Of a stretch of DNA of 64,000 bases, positions 1 through 12,237 are shown one piece after another. Numbering within the stretch: the first letter of the stretch is position 1; each line of letters opens with the position of its first letter. A model generated the notes under the pieces. That model made no database searches, was not told the origin of the DNA, and saw nothing but the letters and a program-made list of their open reading frames with translations. Origin of the DNA: Chromera velia (taxonomy: Eukaryota > Sar > Chromeraceae); NCBI GenBank assembly GCA_018398765.1, contig JAHBMJ010003118.1:1-64000 (forward strand), read 5' to 3'. A program made the translations under genes and the position numbers.

Positions 1-779
1 GGGGAGCACTTCAGCAGGACATTCTGTAGAGCCTCATTGGTTCTTTCGGGGAGAAGAAGGCCAGCAATCGTTTTTCTTGACGGAGAGGGGAGAGGGAGTT
101 TGGAAGCTGCGGTGGGTTTTCAGAGGAAAAGCCATCCAAGACTTTGATTTCAAGGCGGAGGGGGGAAAAGACGCAGCAAGTTTGGTACTTGAGTACGTGC
201 ACTGGGTGTTGGCAGACGAAATCAAGAACAACGTAGAGCAGCGTGTGTGCAAGCGTCCACGCACAGGAACGTGATGGCACGAGCAGTGAGGCGTGCTCTG
301 CCTGCTCGCCGATGTGGGCGTTCTAGGGGGAAGGCAGGGAGAAGGGGAAAGCCGCGTCGGATTACAAGGGTCCCGAGGTGGCGAAGTGGTTGAAGCAGAA
401 AGTTGCGCCTACCCTAAAAGCAGCGAAGGTTGGGCGCACATACACTTTCCGCACTGATAGAGATCCCTGTCTGACTGGGGCTGTGGGAAAGGAAGCTTTA
501 AAAGCGCTGCCATGTCCTCATGAGCTTGCTGAAGCTCATATGCAGGCAGCAATGCCTCACGATTTTTCGATCTGGCATAAGGTCCAGTCAACAATTGTGG
601 AGGAAGAAGCAGACTGGCCTCTTTCCCAGCGCACAAAGAGCCGGGCCTCTTACAAGGCGCGGGTGGGAAGAATTGTCGGAAATCTAGATGGAGACTACAT
701 TGAGAAAGTCTGTGCGTCTGTATACAATCGAGCGCAGGCTATTGTGGAGGCAAAGGGGTACCGACACAAAGCAGACTGA
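1..779 (+). CDS. 3' end of an unrecognised gene, weakly AP2-like
   Basis: Partial gene entering from the left edge. A first open segment runs to about 270 and a second from about 338 to the stop at 777-779; a GT donor at 271 and an AG acceptor at 336-337 join them in phase. The first segment contains WKLRWVFRGKAIQDFDFKAE followed by GGKDAASLVLEY. That Trp-rich strand pattern followed by a Gly/Ala helix recalls an AP2 DNA-binding fold, but several usual AP2 residues are not evident. The second segment is basic and helical and ends YRHKAD. The downstream intron lacks a good pyrimidine tract, so the two parts could also be a decayed transposon-type ORF. The GTG at 378 is not a credible start because the frame is open upstream of it. 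I do not recognise the product. Confidence 0.4.
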
Positions 780-961
780 CTTTATAGAATAAAAGTGTGA
801 ATTTTCATCATTTTTTTTTTATAAGTATAAAAGTTTCACACCGACATTTCTGTTCATCCTTTTCATAAAATAATATTCAGATATGTAACTATTTGTACAA
901 AAAGTTTGAAGGCTGTGTACACTGTAGATTTAGAGTAATAAAAAAAATTTCATTCAGTCTA

Positions 962-1342
962 TACCGGTTGTCCAGTAATTGTAGCTACAAAAAATAAACA
1001 AAAAATCATGTGAGTCAGATACAAAAACTCAAAAGAAACCATGTTATTCAACTTATAGCCGGGAGTCCCAGGTCCTAGAAATCTGGCTTAGATGGTCATC
1101 AAACCTTCTAGGAAGCGAAAAAAAAATTCTAAAAAAAATGAGGTCTCCAAATAAAAAATGTGAATTTTTCACAACAGGTTCAAAAATGTTGCTTAAGCCA
1201 CCCTAGTTGTACGAAGCTTTTTTTACTTTCATTCAATGCCATATGGTGGGAGATTTACTACAAAAAAAATCAGCTTCTGGTGTGGCCTATTTCTTAAGCT
1301 ATGATAAATCTAGTATTTGAAAGAATTACTGGACAACCGGTA
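962..1342. mobile_element. Short inverted-repeat element (MITE) with TA ends
   Basis: A perfect 19-bp terminal inverted repeat, TACCGGTTGTCCAGTAATT, occupies 962-980, and its reverse complement ends at 1342. Both ends carry TA, as expected for Tc1/mariner-type insertion at TA. The 381-bp element is AT-rich and has no coding capacity, so it is non-autonomous. No copy of its transposase was found in the window. Confidence 0.75.
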
Positions 1343-2865
1343 GCAAGCTCGTGCTTGCGGCGAGTCCGAGTCCACCGAACTCTATGAATTTTTCTTCTTT
1401 GTTTTCTTTCTTGTTCTCAATCTCTTTCTTTCTTTCTTTCTTTCTTTCTTTTTGTCTCTCTGTGTTTCCGTCTGTCGGTGTTTCTAGTCAAGACAGGACT
1501 GCAATAATAGAGATTGAACGTGTAGCTTGAGTGAGAAAAGCGGCTGTCTGCACAACCTCATTATGCGTATCCACACAGCGTGGCTCTGAATTGGCGAGAA
1601 GATAAAGGCATCCAAAAAAGGAGAAGCCTTCACTGCACTGCTTTGCACCCGCCTCTGTCTTTGTTTCTGTCTGTCTGTCTGTCTGTCTCTCTATTTCTCT
1701 ATCTTGGCTGTTAAACTCTTGATGTTAATGAGGTGGATTGCATAAATTTGAATGAACAACGCATTTCTGCCAGTGTTTTTCTTTGAGATAAAAAATGAGC
1801 GACAACAGAATTTGATTAGAAAATCTTTCAAAAAATAAAAAGAGTGACTGCGGCTTATTGATGGTCCGTCCAGCTTTGTTGCTTTTCTTTGAGGTCTGCC
1901 TTCTCCAAAGATGATTCAAAACTTCTCTACCGTACATTACACGACGTATAATCTACGTTGCACATATGTAGTATTATGTACCAACATGTTCGAACAATCC
2001 TGTTATAGCGATTTATTAATTGTTAGATATATGTTGTTTATCCTAGTGTTTTTCATAGTATAACCCTTAAATCTAGCCTTAAATCTAAATATAAATCCGC
2101 AGACTAAGCGGTACCATAGCTTAACCAGAGCACTTTTCCATACGTTGCTGCTTATAGTCTTTGCAGAGTGTGTAGCAACGGCGCTTTTATCGAAACCAGT
2201 AACGAGCTACGCTCTTCCTGCGAAGTACACTATCACGGTATACCTCTAAGTCTACGTTCCTATCTTTGTGGAATGTATTCCACGGATTCTGACTCTTTTT
2301 CTAGCATCTCAGCCGCGGCTGTATCTTAAATTACGATCTTTAACAGGATTGTATACACACACCATAATCTAGCGTCATGTATGATATATTCTTAGTTGAC
2401 CAAAATTATTATATGAATCTAGATATCTAGCTAGATATGTATGTACTATACTATACAACTATAAATCATGCCGAGCAAAAACTTGCCAAAAAGTTACAAA
2501 AAACAGAAGACTCATATATATAGAGACTTTGTAACCTTGAATTCCAGCTTGAAGGAGGCTTAAGTAAAGGTTTCAATGTATTTAGACTTTCAATCAGGCT
2601 TGATTACTGCGGTCGCAAGTACGGTCAAATTCCAGGTCAACAACAAAATCGATTTTTATCTAGCCTGAGACTTTTATGAGGCCACGCAAGATGAAGTCTA
2701 GCAAAGAACAGATATGCATGAACCAAGGCATAAACTATACCGCCAGCGCTGTAATCCAGGCTGTCTAAGCCTGTCTTCGTCCGTTGACTCTTTTGGACCG
2801 TGGTTGGACTCCACGTGCCTCTGCGAAGGACTCTCTTTTCTCTGACGGACCCTCCAGGGTGCGGG
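1343..2865. other. Gene-free AT-rich intergenic stretch with microsatellites
   Basis: A TTCT tetranucleotide run lies at about 1426-1452 and a TCTG run at about 1667-1690. From about 1940 to 2700 the sequence is AT-rich with stops in every frame. No gene or RNA was recognised. Confidence 0.6.
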
Positions 2866-3761
2866 CTAAGTTTGGTCCTCCGCTGTCTTTCCTCTCTCTT
2901 CCGCTACGACACGGACAACCTTCTCGGGTCCTGCTCCACTGAAAGGCTGCCCTTCTTCACGCGGAAGGGGGGGCGGAGGAGGAACTACAGGGGGGAGAGG
3001 ATGGACTGTGGTACCACACCCACAAGACACCATTATCACAGGCTCTGCCGTTTCTACATTATGGCAACCTTGCACGTGCACGACCGGTGCGTTGTGCACA
3101 TACGGCACTCCCTGTACCCCTTGCGCAGGGTCACCCCCCGGACGCGCAGGCTGCCAGGTCCCCTCGTGAGAGGGGCCAGGAGGTCGACAGGAAGACGCCG
3201 CCCTCCCCCCACCCACAAACGCAGGATGCATCACGTGGGACGGCGGTTGGCCTTCGACTTGGAAGGGCAGGCCCCCCTGCTGTATCATTTCTGCAGGGGC
3301 AGCATTCGGGTAGAGGACCGGACGCTGAGCTGGAGGCGCGACGATGTCTCTGAGGAAGTCGAAGAGCTCCGAGGATCTCACGGCGTGCTCCACGTGCTCT
3401 GTCTTCACAACCTTCCTCTTTGCAGGCACCTGCAGGCTGGCCCGGTAGGCGATGTCGCCTGCCAGTAGCTCGGCACCTTTGGAGAGAATGGCGAGGGCCT
3501 CTTTGCTCGTTTTCATCGGCTGCAGGGTGGGAGAGAGAGAGAGAGACGGACCCTATGTTTCTTTCTTTTCTTTTCCCGCTTTTTAGAGAGATAGACAAGA
3601 CTATATCGTCGTTTCTTTCCTTTTTCTCTTCTTAGCCAGATAGACAGACAGAGAGACAGACTATACGACTTCTTTTTTCTTTTTTTTTTTGAAACAAAAA
3701 TAAAAAAGATAGAAACATTCGGACAATCAGAGAAAACACCGACAATCAGACACGGAAGGGG

Positions 3762-3809
<48 letters not shown>

Positions 3810-4947
3810 GGCAGATGGGCGAAGGCTTGCGTGTAAAGAGAGATGTAGACATACAAGAATCCCAGGCTCCCACCCACCGAAGACACGGGAGGGGACGACG
3901 AGGAGGGCGCACACGAAGAAGGGAAATGGGAAAAAGGTCGGGCAAGGGAGGAAGAGCGAAGGGATGAATAGGGAGGAAAGAAGACAGTTAGAGAAAGAAA
4001 GACAGACAGACAGAAATGCAGACAGACAGAAAGACAGAAAGGCAGAAACACGAAGAAGAAAAAAGAACTTACAGTAACTTCGGGATCGGAGGAGATGATT
4101 CTCTTCACGTTCATCCACGCGAACTGATAGTTTTTCCTTTTGAAGTCATCGGAGCCTGCAGCAGACAGCAACGATCCCTCCACGTCAAGTTAAAGAAGCA
4201 AAAAACCATTCATGCATGAAGTTGCCAGGCGGGCCTTTAAATTCTGTTGGATTTCTCTTCCTCAGCTCATGGACCCAGAAACAAGACGGAAGGGCCCCCC
4301 CTCGCCTCCGGAGAGGGATAGGCGGAAGAGCAGCACAGAAAAAGTGGAAGGAGACGCAGCTACGGGGACAGAAAGGAAGGAATTGGAAAAACACCACGCC
4401 CAGAGGGACGCTGAGATGGAGAGGGAACGAGGGGGGCGGGTGTGAAGAGAGACCTCATGCAGCTATCCCTTCTTCATGAAGAAAATGGGGGTGAAGGGTG
4501 AGAGTGATGCACGGAGGAAATTCAGGAGACTGTAAACGGGTGCATGGTGGGAGGAAAAGAAGAAGATAAGCCGGCTGAAAGGAGTCCCCAGGTTTGGCAG
4601 AGAGAGTGGGACGGAGAGAAACTGACAGACAGACTGAGCCCGAACACCAAGCTACCTGACTGACTTAGGTTCTCGAACTCTTTTGCCTTCTTCGAGTAGT
4701 ACTCTTTTGTTATCGGGGCATTTCTGCTGTTTGATACACCTTGACCAACTTGGTGCTGCACACACATTCGAGGGGGGAGGACGCGAAGACGTGAAGGGAT
4801 GGGAAGAGACGGACAAGCAAAGGAGAGGAGACGGAAGAGAGGCGGTTGCCTCACTTGTCTGACACCGACCTCGAGTGCATGTGCAGCCGCCGCTCCCTGA
4901 TCTTGATGGTCAGCAGCGGTCGCCCGACCTGTCAGCGGTCTGTTCAT
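2866..4947 (-). CDS. Histone-fold protein of the NF-YC / CHRAC1 / DPB3 type
   Basis: Four-exon model on the minus strand: 4947-4855, 4755-4665, 4155-4073 and 3519-2866 (306 aa). The phases agree at all three junctions (0, 1 and 0); donors are GTGAGG, GTCAGT and GTAAGT, and acceptors end GCAG. The histone fold begins around residue 70 with FAWMNVKRIISSDPEV, continues across the last junction with SKEALAILSKGAELLAGDIA and ends SSELFDFLRDIV. The SDPEV...KEAL...AEL pattern and the closing FxFLxDI are typical of the H2A-like subunits of NF-Y, CHRAC and DNA polymerase epsilon; I cannot choose among these. Such proteins pair with an H2B-like partner to bind DNA in the nucleus. The C-terminal 140 residues are Pro/Gly-rich and lack recognisable domains. 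The last exon and the histone fold are firm; the first exon and the start ATG are less certain. The long intron 3520-4072 is full of GACA repeats. Confidence 0.75.
3757..3812. repeat. GACA microsatellite inside the histone-fold gene intron
   Basis: About 12 tandem copies of the tetranucleotide lie in the last intron of the minus-strand gene. Degenerate copies continue at about 4000-4040. The apparent ORFs here, rich in CLSV, are translations of this repeat. Confidence 0.85.
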
Positions 4948-5692
4948 TCTCCCCCTCTCTCTTTGTCTTCAGGTCGACTTTGGCCTGACGAACTCAGATC
5001 TCAGCCACGCGACTACCGTCGGACCAAACAGAATTTGCACAAGACAGAACCCGTCCAGTAATAATTTGAAAACAGGACTTCACTGGAGTGGAGTGAAAGG
5101 GGTGCGTGCATAACAAGATTGTGTTTTTGCAAACGTATATACATACTAACAGAAGCAGGACGTCTGCAGTCCATGAGATCATATGAGATCGACTTGTTTC
5201 ATCTTGATTCACATTCGATCGCGATTTTGGATGCATGCATGGTCCCGGAAAGCGAAAAATCTCGAGGGTCCCGCCTCTGTATATGTGACGTTTTTTTTCA
5301 GAATTTAGAACTGATTAATTTTTTTGCGTATATATATATATATATATGTTTTCACGTGTACAGCTAGACATTGAACTCCGTCGGTCATTTCCAAATCATT
5401 CCATGACATTCGACTTGAAAAAGGACTTCTCCTCGCTCTCGTGCCTTCGGTGAAGAGCAGGTACACAGTCGAAAGAAAAGTCCCTTGAGATCTCCTTTTA
5501 TCGCTGCAGACGTTCAAGGAGTCAGACTGAACAACACTGCATGCTTTGGTGCTAACTCGAGTACTTGATCTACAAGCTTCTCTTCTCACTTCAATCGCTG
5601 TAAGCCAGAAGGTGCACAGACGCGGCCAAGTGGAACTCCAAGTACTCAAATCCCGCGGAGAGATTGGAAAGTAAACAAGGAAGGAAGACAAG

Positions 5693-8600
5693 ATGCCGGG
5701 GCGCGATGGAACTGATGGCGGCCCCTCAGGAGAGTCCTCACAGGCCCCGCCTGGGTTGGGCAACTTCAAAGGGGTGATGCTCTGCAACGTGAAGAACCCA
5801 GAGGGGCCTGAAGCGTCAGTTCATTATATCATTGGTTGAATCCGGCTATTTTGAACTTGACCGTCAGAACCAAGCAGGGATGAAAGGGAACCACTGTGCA
5901 GAGATGATGCTCTCAAGTCGTTCTTCATTGGGCTTGTTCTTCTTTCTTCTCCTCGCAAGTTTTTGCTGTTTCTTGTCTGCACCTCAGCAGCTTCTTTGGT
6001 CCTTCTATTACACTCATTCGGCCCTTTAAACTCTTTGCATCAGTCTTTCAAGCGTCTGATCCTTTAGCACCAGCCCAGTCTCTGTCTGGATTTTCCAAAT
6101 CAGATTGTCGATTCCCTGAAGTAAATTGGACTTCTTATGCTGTCCTCCTGCAGCAAGGCGACTGCCCCTTTCAAGTGGGTGATGCACCACGACCCCCCCG
6201 GCCTCTGTCCCCCCAGGAAGTACAGGCCCCAGGAACCACCGAAGGCCCAGCCGGTCGCGAAGGAATGCCCAGCAACCAGGCAACACAAGGCCTTCATCAA
6301 GGAACTACAGAAATCGGTTGGTTCTTTCTGTGTGCGTGCTTCCTCAATGGATCCAGGTAGATGCTCTGAGAGGAACCGATTCACTCACGCGCGCCTGCTA
6401 GGCAGGGTCTGGGAACATGTACATAGTAGGGGGGAGTCACTGGGTGAATGTTGGAAGACAGAGTGAGTGAGGTAGACGGCAAGACAAAATAAATTCCCCT
6501 TCCAGGGGGCCTCCAAGAGAGAGTGTGTGTTTTCACGCACAACAGACACGCACAACAGACGGGGAGAAGAGGCAAAGAGAAGGCGGAGAAGACATGTGAC
6601 AAGACTCGATGAATCATTGCTGGTCCAACTCAAAAGTCTGAGACAAACGATTTTCTGTCGGCAGCATTTCCTGATTCTTATGCGCACGCGCTCTCGGTAG
6701 CTTTTCACCTTTTGGTCTCTCCACACGGAAGCATGTTTATGGCTTCTTCCTGCCTCCTGATGTGGGTTGGATCTTTTCCTCTAAATTCTCCGAATTCCTA
6801 TTGTTTCTCTTTCCGCTGATGCTGTCAGGTCGCTTCTGGAAAGATGGCAAGAGAAGACGCCCAGAAGGAAATTGCTGAAAGAAAACGACGCATCAAGCAG
6901 GTCAGCCATGCCCTTTACAACCATTTTGTTCCTTCTCCAACATAGGAACAAACAGACAAACATGTACCGACAACAAAAAAACAGACAAACAGCCCAACAA
7001 AGGCACAGCTTCACAAAGACCATCCCAAACAGATAACAAACCAGAGTCAAGCGAATCAACAGAAAGTGAAAATGATGCAATCAATCAAATGGGCACAAAA
7101 AAAAATCAAATTTCCACCTTCCTCCCCATGCCCAGGCTGCCGACTCGACCCGTTCCGCTGTGCGTGATTTGATCACGACCCACTGGGAGGAGCACGGGGA
7201 CGGCTACAAGGACTCTGTCGACAGGGCCACCTTGGAGGAGGTGCTCGCCTCCACAGGGGGGGGGGCGGAGACGGGCCCTTGGAGACGGATCGGAGGTGGG
7301 GGCCTCACACGTCGTCCCGCGAGTTCCAAAGTTCGGGGACGGCAGGCAGGCGGGGGCAGGGAGAGGGCGCGGCCTCTGTGGTCCATGACGGCGGAGGAGT
7401 TGAAGCAGAAGGAGGAGGGCGAACAGGATGAGCTTCTTCACTTTGCAGAGGTCAGGACACAAGAAATAAAGGAATAGAGACCTTGCAGGGCTAAATTTAG
7501 GGCTGCTTGATTTTTTTCCGACTGCCTCCACGATTTGGATCAGAATTCGATTTTGTATTTGTCCTTGCCTCGCCTCGCGGTGGGCCGACTTGACGTGACT
7601 ACACGTGAGCAGGTCGTTTTCAAAGCATCTTCTTTTCTCTTTTTCTCACACGTGACTGCACTGAGTGTCTTAGATGTTTTCTGCACGACTCGTCGGAGCT
7701 TGAACCATACACTAATTCACTGCTTGAACACGATGAATTACTGAATTGCTGCAGCGTTTGGACTTTGACACTTACCTGCACGATCTAGAGTTCATTTTCA
7801 TACAGAATTCTTTTTCACGTATAAATGTATACAAATAAATGTATGACAATAAACGAATTGCAGCGTTTGGACTTTGACAGCTACCTCCACGATCTAGAGT
7901 TCCGTTCCACTCTGGAAACTTTGGCAAAGAGGGCGAAGGAGCTGGAGGAGGAGGATGAGAGGATGCGGAGGGAAATCGTGGACGACTGGAATGCCGAGCC
8001 TGAGGAGGGCCAGGAGGGGGAGGAGGGATTGATGAGTGAGACGCAGTCGGTGAAGGGGAGGACCAAGGGAGGTAGCTCGGAATGTCCCGAGGGGGGGGGC
8101 AGAGGAGGAGGAACAGAGATGGGAGATGATAGAGAAAAGGGATGGGATAGCTCGGTCAGTTCCTTCTGTATCTTCCTTTTTTCCTTACTCTTCTCTTGTT
8201 TCCTTTGTGCATTATTCCTGTTCACCGTTTTGCTTCCGCTTCTTCTCATCCGCCTTCTCTCAGCCCCCTTCTTCTCTCCTTCGTAGTGAGGAGCTGCGCT
8301 TCAATTCCTTTCATTCTCCCTGTTACTACCAGAGCACACTTGCATGCGTCAACATGAGAAGCGGTTCTGTTTTTTTGCCTTCTTAATGAAGAGGTCTTTT
8401 GGAGCTTCAATTTGGCATTAAACAGTCTGCATCTCTCATTTTGTTCTTTCGCATTCAGAATAGGAATTCCCAGGGGGACTCTCTCTTTTTTTCTCTTCTC
8501 GGCCAAAACTGTTCTCTCTCCTCCCCTATTCCTCCCTCTTCTTTCTTCTTCAGACAACTGTGGGCGACCAGGACAGGCAGGCTGTGACTCCGGAAGTGGC

Positions 8601-9452
8601 GGCAGCGGCAGACAGAGTGCTCAACTCGGCACCCGTCAGTTGACTCTCTCTCAGTCGACGTTGCTGCTGCGTACCTTTTCTTGCGAATTTGATAATCGAG
8701 AGCTGCCTTACAGATTTTCACTTTTGGTAGTGTTGTTAAGCGTCTTGGGGAGTTCAGAGGAGCAAGCCGATGGGACTCATCCGATTGCCTTATTCATTCG
8801 ACTTGCTCTGTGTACCTAGCTAGACAGAAGGTGCATTCACGTCAGCTCATGTGCGTATGTATGCATGTGTGTGCATCATGCATGCATGTCCATACACTCA
8901 CTGCGCCTGCCTGCCTGCCTGCATGTACATCTTCTGCGCATGCAGGGGATCAAGGCGGTCCACTCGAAGGCTTCTGTCCGGCAGCTCCTGAAGAAGAAAG
9001 GGAACGCAGCAGGAGAGCCGAGGGAGGAATGCGGTCAGTCAGTCACCTGGAAGGAGAGAGAAGATATTTGGGTTGTGGTCCCTTTCTGTGTGGCATGCAC
9101 GTCGTTTGCCTTATTCGGTTTCATACTCTACATAGCCTTCCTTCTGTGTTAATTGAAAGACTTTTTGATCTGCCACTTCCTCTCTCTCCCTCTTGTTCCG
9201 CCTTCTTCCATGTTGAAAAAAAGAGACCCTCGCCGAGTCGTCCGTATCTCATCCTCTTCTCAACTCACGTTCTCTTTCCCTCTCATGGTTCTCCCAAAAC
9301 AAAACGAAATGCATGCAGCAGGAGACCCCCCCTTGGCCGATCTGCCCACTGCCGCTCCCAACCCGGTGATGTACACCTCCCCGGAGGGACAAAAGCCCAA
9401 AACAGTGAACCCCTCAAACATGCCGTACCTTTACAGATCCCCTGCAGTGTGA
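5693..9452 (+). CDS. Coiled-coil-rich conserved-looking protein, function unknown
   Basis: Eight exons, all in agreeing phase: 5693-5814, 6154-6316, 6829-6900, 7136-7450, 7864-8154, 8554-8634, 8946-9033 and 9319-9452 (421 aa). Six of the seven donors begin GTC. The N-terminus contains GLGNFKGVMLCNVKNPEGPE. Exon 2 has a Pro-rich stretch ending HKAFIKELQKS. Exons 3-5 form basic-acidic helices such as REDAQKEIAERKRRIKQ and ETLAKRAKELEEEDERMRRE, likely coiled coil. Exon 7 contains GIKAVHSKASVRQLLKKKG, and the protein ends NPSNMPYLYRSPAV. The well-defined blocks spread over all exons suggest a real conserved protein, possibly cytoskeletal or flagellar, but I cannot name it. It has no signal peptide or membrane segment. 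Exon 5 follows a duplicated copy of its own acceptor and start, made by a small hairpin insertion at 7794-7854. Confidence 0.75.
7743..7902. mobile_element. Small hairpin element, copy A, with 48-51 bp host duplication across a 3' splice site
   Basis: The insert at 7794-7854 contains the family core ATTTTCATACAGAATTCTTT. The host sequence before it (7743-7793) is repeated after it (7855-7902) with a few mismatches and a 3-bp indel. The right copy carries the TTGCAG acceptor and the first 39 bases of exon 5 of the coiled-coil gene; the left copy is an acceptor-plus-exon remnant now inside the intron. Insert ends are imperfectly inverted: ATTTTCATACA against TGTATGACAATAAAC. Confidence 0.7.
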
Positions 9453-11098
9453 CTGAAAGAAGTTGATCGATGGAGAGTGCTTTGAAAAGATGTAAAGAAA
9501 GGGTGGAGAGGCAGGGTCTTCATCCTTTCTTTAAAGAAGAATTGGAACAGGGGATGTGAGGGAGGATGCACAGTCGGGGCGGTCATGTGAGGAGGGAGGG
9601 TTCATTTAACATTGAGGCGAAGGAGGCAGAATGGGGTGAGGGGCCTTTCCGAATCGACTCGGCCTGCCATGGGGTCGCTTCTGAAGACAAGCAGCCAGTG
9701 CCTTCTTGTGAGAATGCACTCAGTCCTAAACGGGATGCTGCCTTTCCCGGAGCATCTTGAAGCCTTAGAGGTGCAAGGTCCACCGACCTTCAAATCAAGT
9801 CAAGTCAGAGCCGGACTGCGAGCTGCCTTACACTTGCAGGCCCGAAGTTTCAAAGTTTGAGGTCTGTGTGCGCAAACACTAAGGCAACGAGGACAGAATG
9901 GTCGCAACTTCACGGTACTTCACGGTGGAGGTCCAAAATTGCAATACCTTACAAGTGCAGATAACAATACCCACAATGATTCGATCCATATATTTGCATT
10001 AGATGAATTTAGATCTTATATTAATTACATGCCGGCCAGGTCTGGCCTTGGATGCTACCTCAGTAAAATTTTTGTTGAATGGTACTCAGTACTATCGTGC
10101 TATATAGTGTGTTGTTACACTGTTGTACTATTACTTACATATAGAAAGTAAAAGTTAACAGTTTAAGATTTCTTTTCGATCAATTTGCTTGAAAGTGAAA
10201 CTGTTTTCCTGGTTTTTAAACCGTTTTTTTCCTGGTAGGCACTGGCAGGCTTTTAATCTAAAGATGAACCCCTGGTTATGTCCGTTTCAAGAATAGCTAA
10301 GAATTAAGGGTATGTTCATCCTATTGATTTTATAAAAGTTAAAAGATTTGATATAAGTTCATTAAGAATTTAATTTAAAGAACTACCAGCTATGCCGCTA
10401 TCTGCCGCGGCGATACCAGTTACTACTTGTTATCATTGAAATCGTTGAAATCGTAGTTATAATTAGCTAGAATCGTATATAAAAAGTTTATGATACCTTA
10501 TCTTGCTCAGTCATCTAAGGACTCATCTTACAATGGTATAGAGTGGACAACAGTGGATTAAGTAGGATAAATAAGTAAAAAGAATACGAAAAAACGTACG
10601 TACATGTGAGATTGAATTAACAGCTAAATTTTTTTATATTTTTAATAAAATAAACACGTTTTTTATACAAACAACTTTGAAACAAGTTTAATTTTCTTTA
10701 CATGTCAATTCTAAACGGGCATGTCAATTTGCCCGGTCTCAAAGCATCGTGAAGTTTGGTGTGTGTTTTAGTTCGAGCGGCATGGCCTCTTCTTTTTGAT
10801 GTACGAGTTCTGGGGGTGAGTCTGGCCTAGTCCGGCCCCCCTACACTTTTATCACGTGCCAGTGCATGGCGGCGGGCTCGTGCCCTCGCGCCGTGGCCGG
10901 CCCCGCATACGCGCGCGCGCCGCCATGCACATGCGATCTGCCTCAACGTTTTCGGTTGTCGACCCTCAGCCTATGAAAACTGCAGCTTGTTACTGGCTGA
11001 GACTACTGGCTGAGAATCAGTCCACAAACGGATATCTACGGAGATAATTTTGGTCCTTTTCCGCCTGTATCCCCTCTGAATTTAATGGTGTATTCTTG
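9453..11098. other. Intergenic region, no gene recognised
   Basis: It lies between two plus-strand genes. About 9900-10720 is AT-rich with stops in all frames. About 10840-10935 is a GC-rich patch with CG/GC-alternating runs resembling the dispersed GC-rich repeats near 22.9, 43.2 and 49.2 kb. The promoter of the DnaJ gene should lie just upstream of 11099, but no clear motif was seen. Confidence 0.5.
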
Positions 11099-12204
11099 AT
11101 GTTTCTCCCCGTAAGGCTAGCATCGCTTCCTTCGTCCGCCCGTCAAGCTTTGAGGAGGGCGGGCGGCGTCTCTCCGTCTCCAGGAGCGACTTCGATCTCG
11201 AGAAGCATTCTGCCTGCCCTTGGAGCACCCCCCACCCTTCACAGCGCACAATGCACGCGCCACCCAACTTCTCAAACACAGCAGTCTGCACGTGCCCTTC
11301 ATGTAAGTGCCTTGCGCCATGCCCCCAAAGACCCCTACGCAACCCTTGGCGTCTCCCGAGACGCCTCAGAGAAGGACATCAAAAACGCCTTCAGAAAACT
11401 TGCCAAGGAATATCACCCGGACCTGAACAAAAGCAAGGAAGCACCACAGAAGATGGCAGAGATCACAGGGTCAGCACCAGCAGTCAGGCGATGGATCCGA
11501 ATTTGACCTCGAATCGTTCACTTTCAGCGTAGCTCTCTTTGTTTTCTGTGTTCCCCTCGCCACCCTTGCTGCAGAGCCTACGAACTCCTGAGCAATGCCG
11601 AGAAAAAGGTATTCTACGACAGAACAGGAATGTCAGCAGATGAGATGCCGCAAGGAGCAGAAGGAGCAGGTCGGCAGCAGAGAGAACGACAGACGGAGAC
11701 GGCTCTCCGGCGTCCGCCTGATCCTTTCCTCCTCCCTTCCCGGCTTCTTTTCGTTTCGTTTCTTTTCTCATCCCGCTTGTTTCTCTTCCTTCTTGTTACT
11801 CTTCCTGGTTTCGGGCCGTGTTCCTTCTGCCTCTCTGCCTGCGGCTTGCCGTCTCTTGTCTGGTAGAAAAAAGCGGTGTCAGTATCCTCTTCTTCCTCCT
11901 CTCTTGTCTTCGGCAGTTCTTCCCCCTCCTACTTTTGCTTGGGCTTTGAGAGCATTGCGGTTTCGCCTGGAGTGATAACACAACTGCTCGTTCTGCTGAA
12001 AACTCTGCTCTGATACAGGCTTCGGGGGTATGGGCGGAATGCCCTTCCAGGATCTCTCTGACTGGATTTTTAGCATGGGGATGGCAGGGGCTGACGCTGG
12101 CATGGGAGGGGGATTTGGGGGGGGGGCTAGACCAGGAGATGACATACAGGTCAGACACGACAGAAAGGCAATGAAAGGTGTGCGTGCGTGCGTGCGTGCG
12201 CGTA

Positions 12205-12237
<33 letters not shown>

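Noticed and set aside
3513-4118. 201-aa minus-strand frame rich in CLSVCLSV
   Set aside because: It covers the GACA-repeat intron of the histone-fold gene; the real exons lie at each side.
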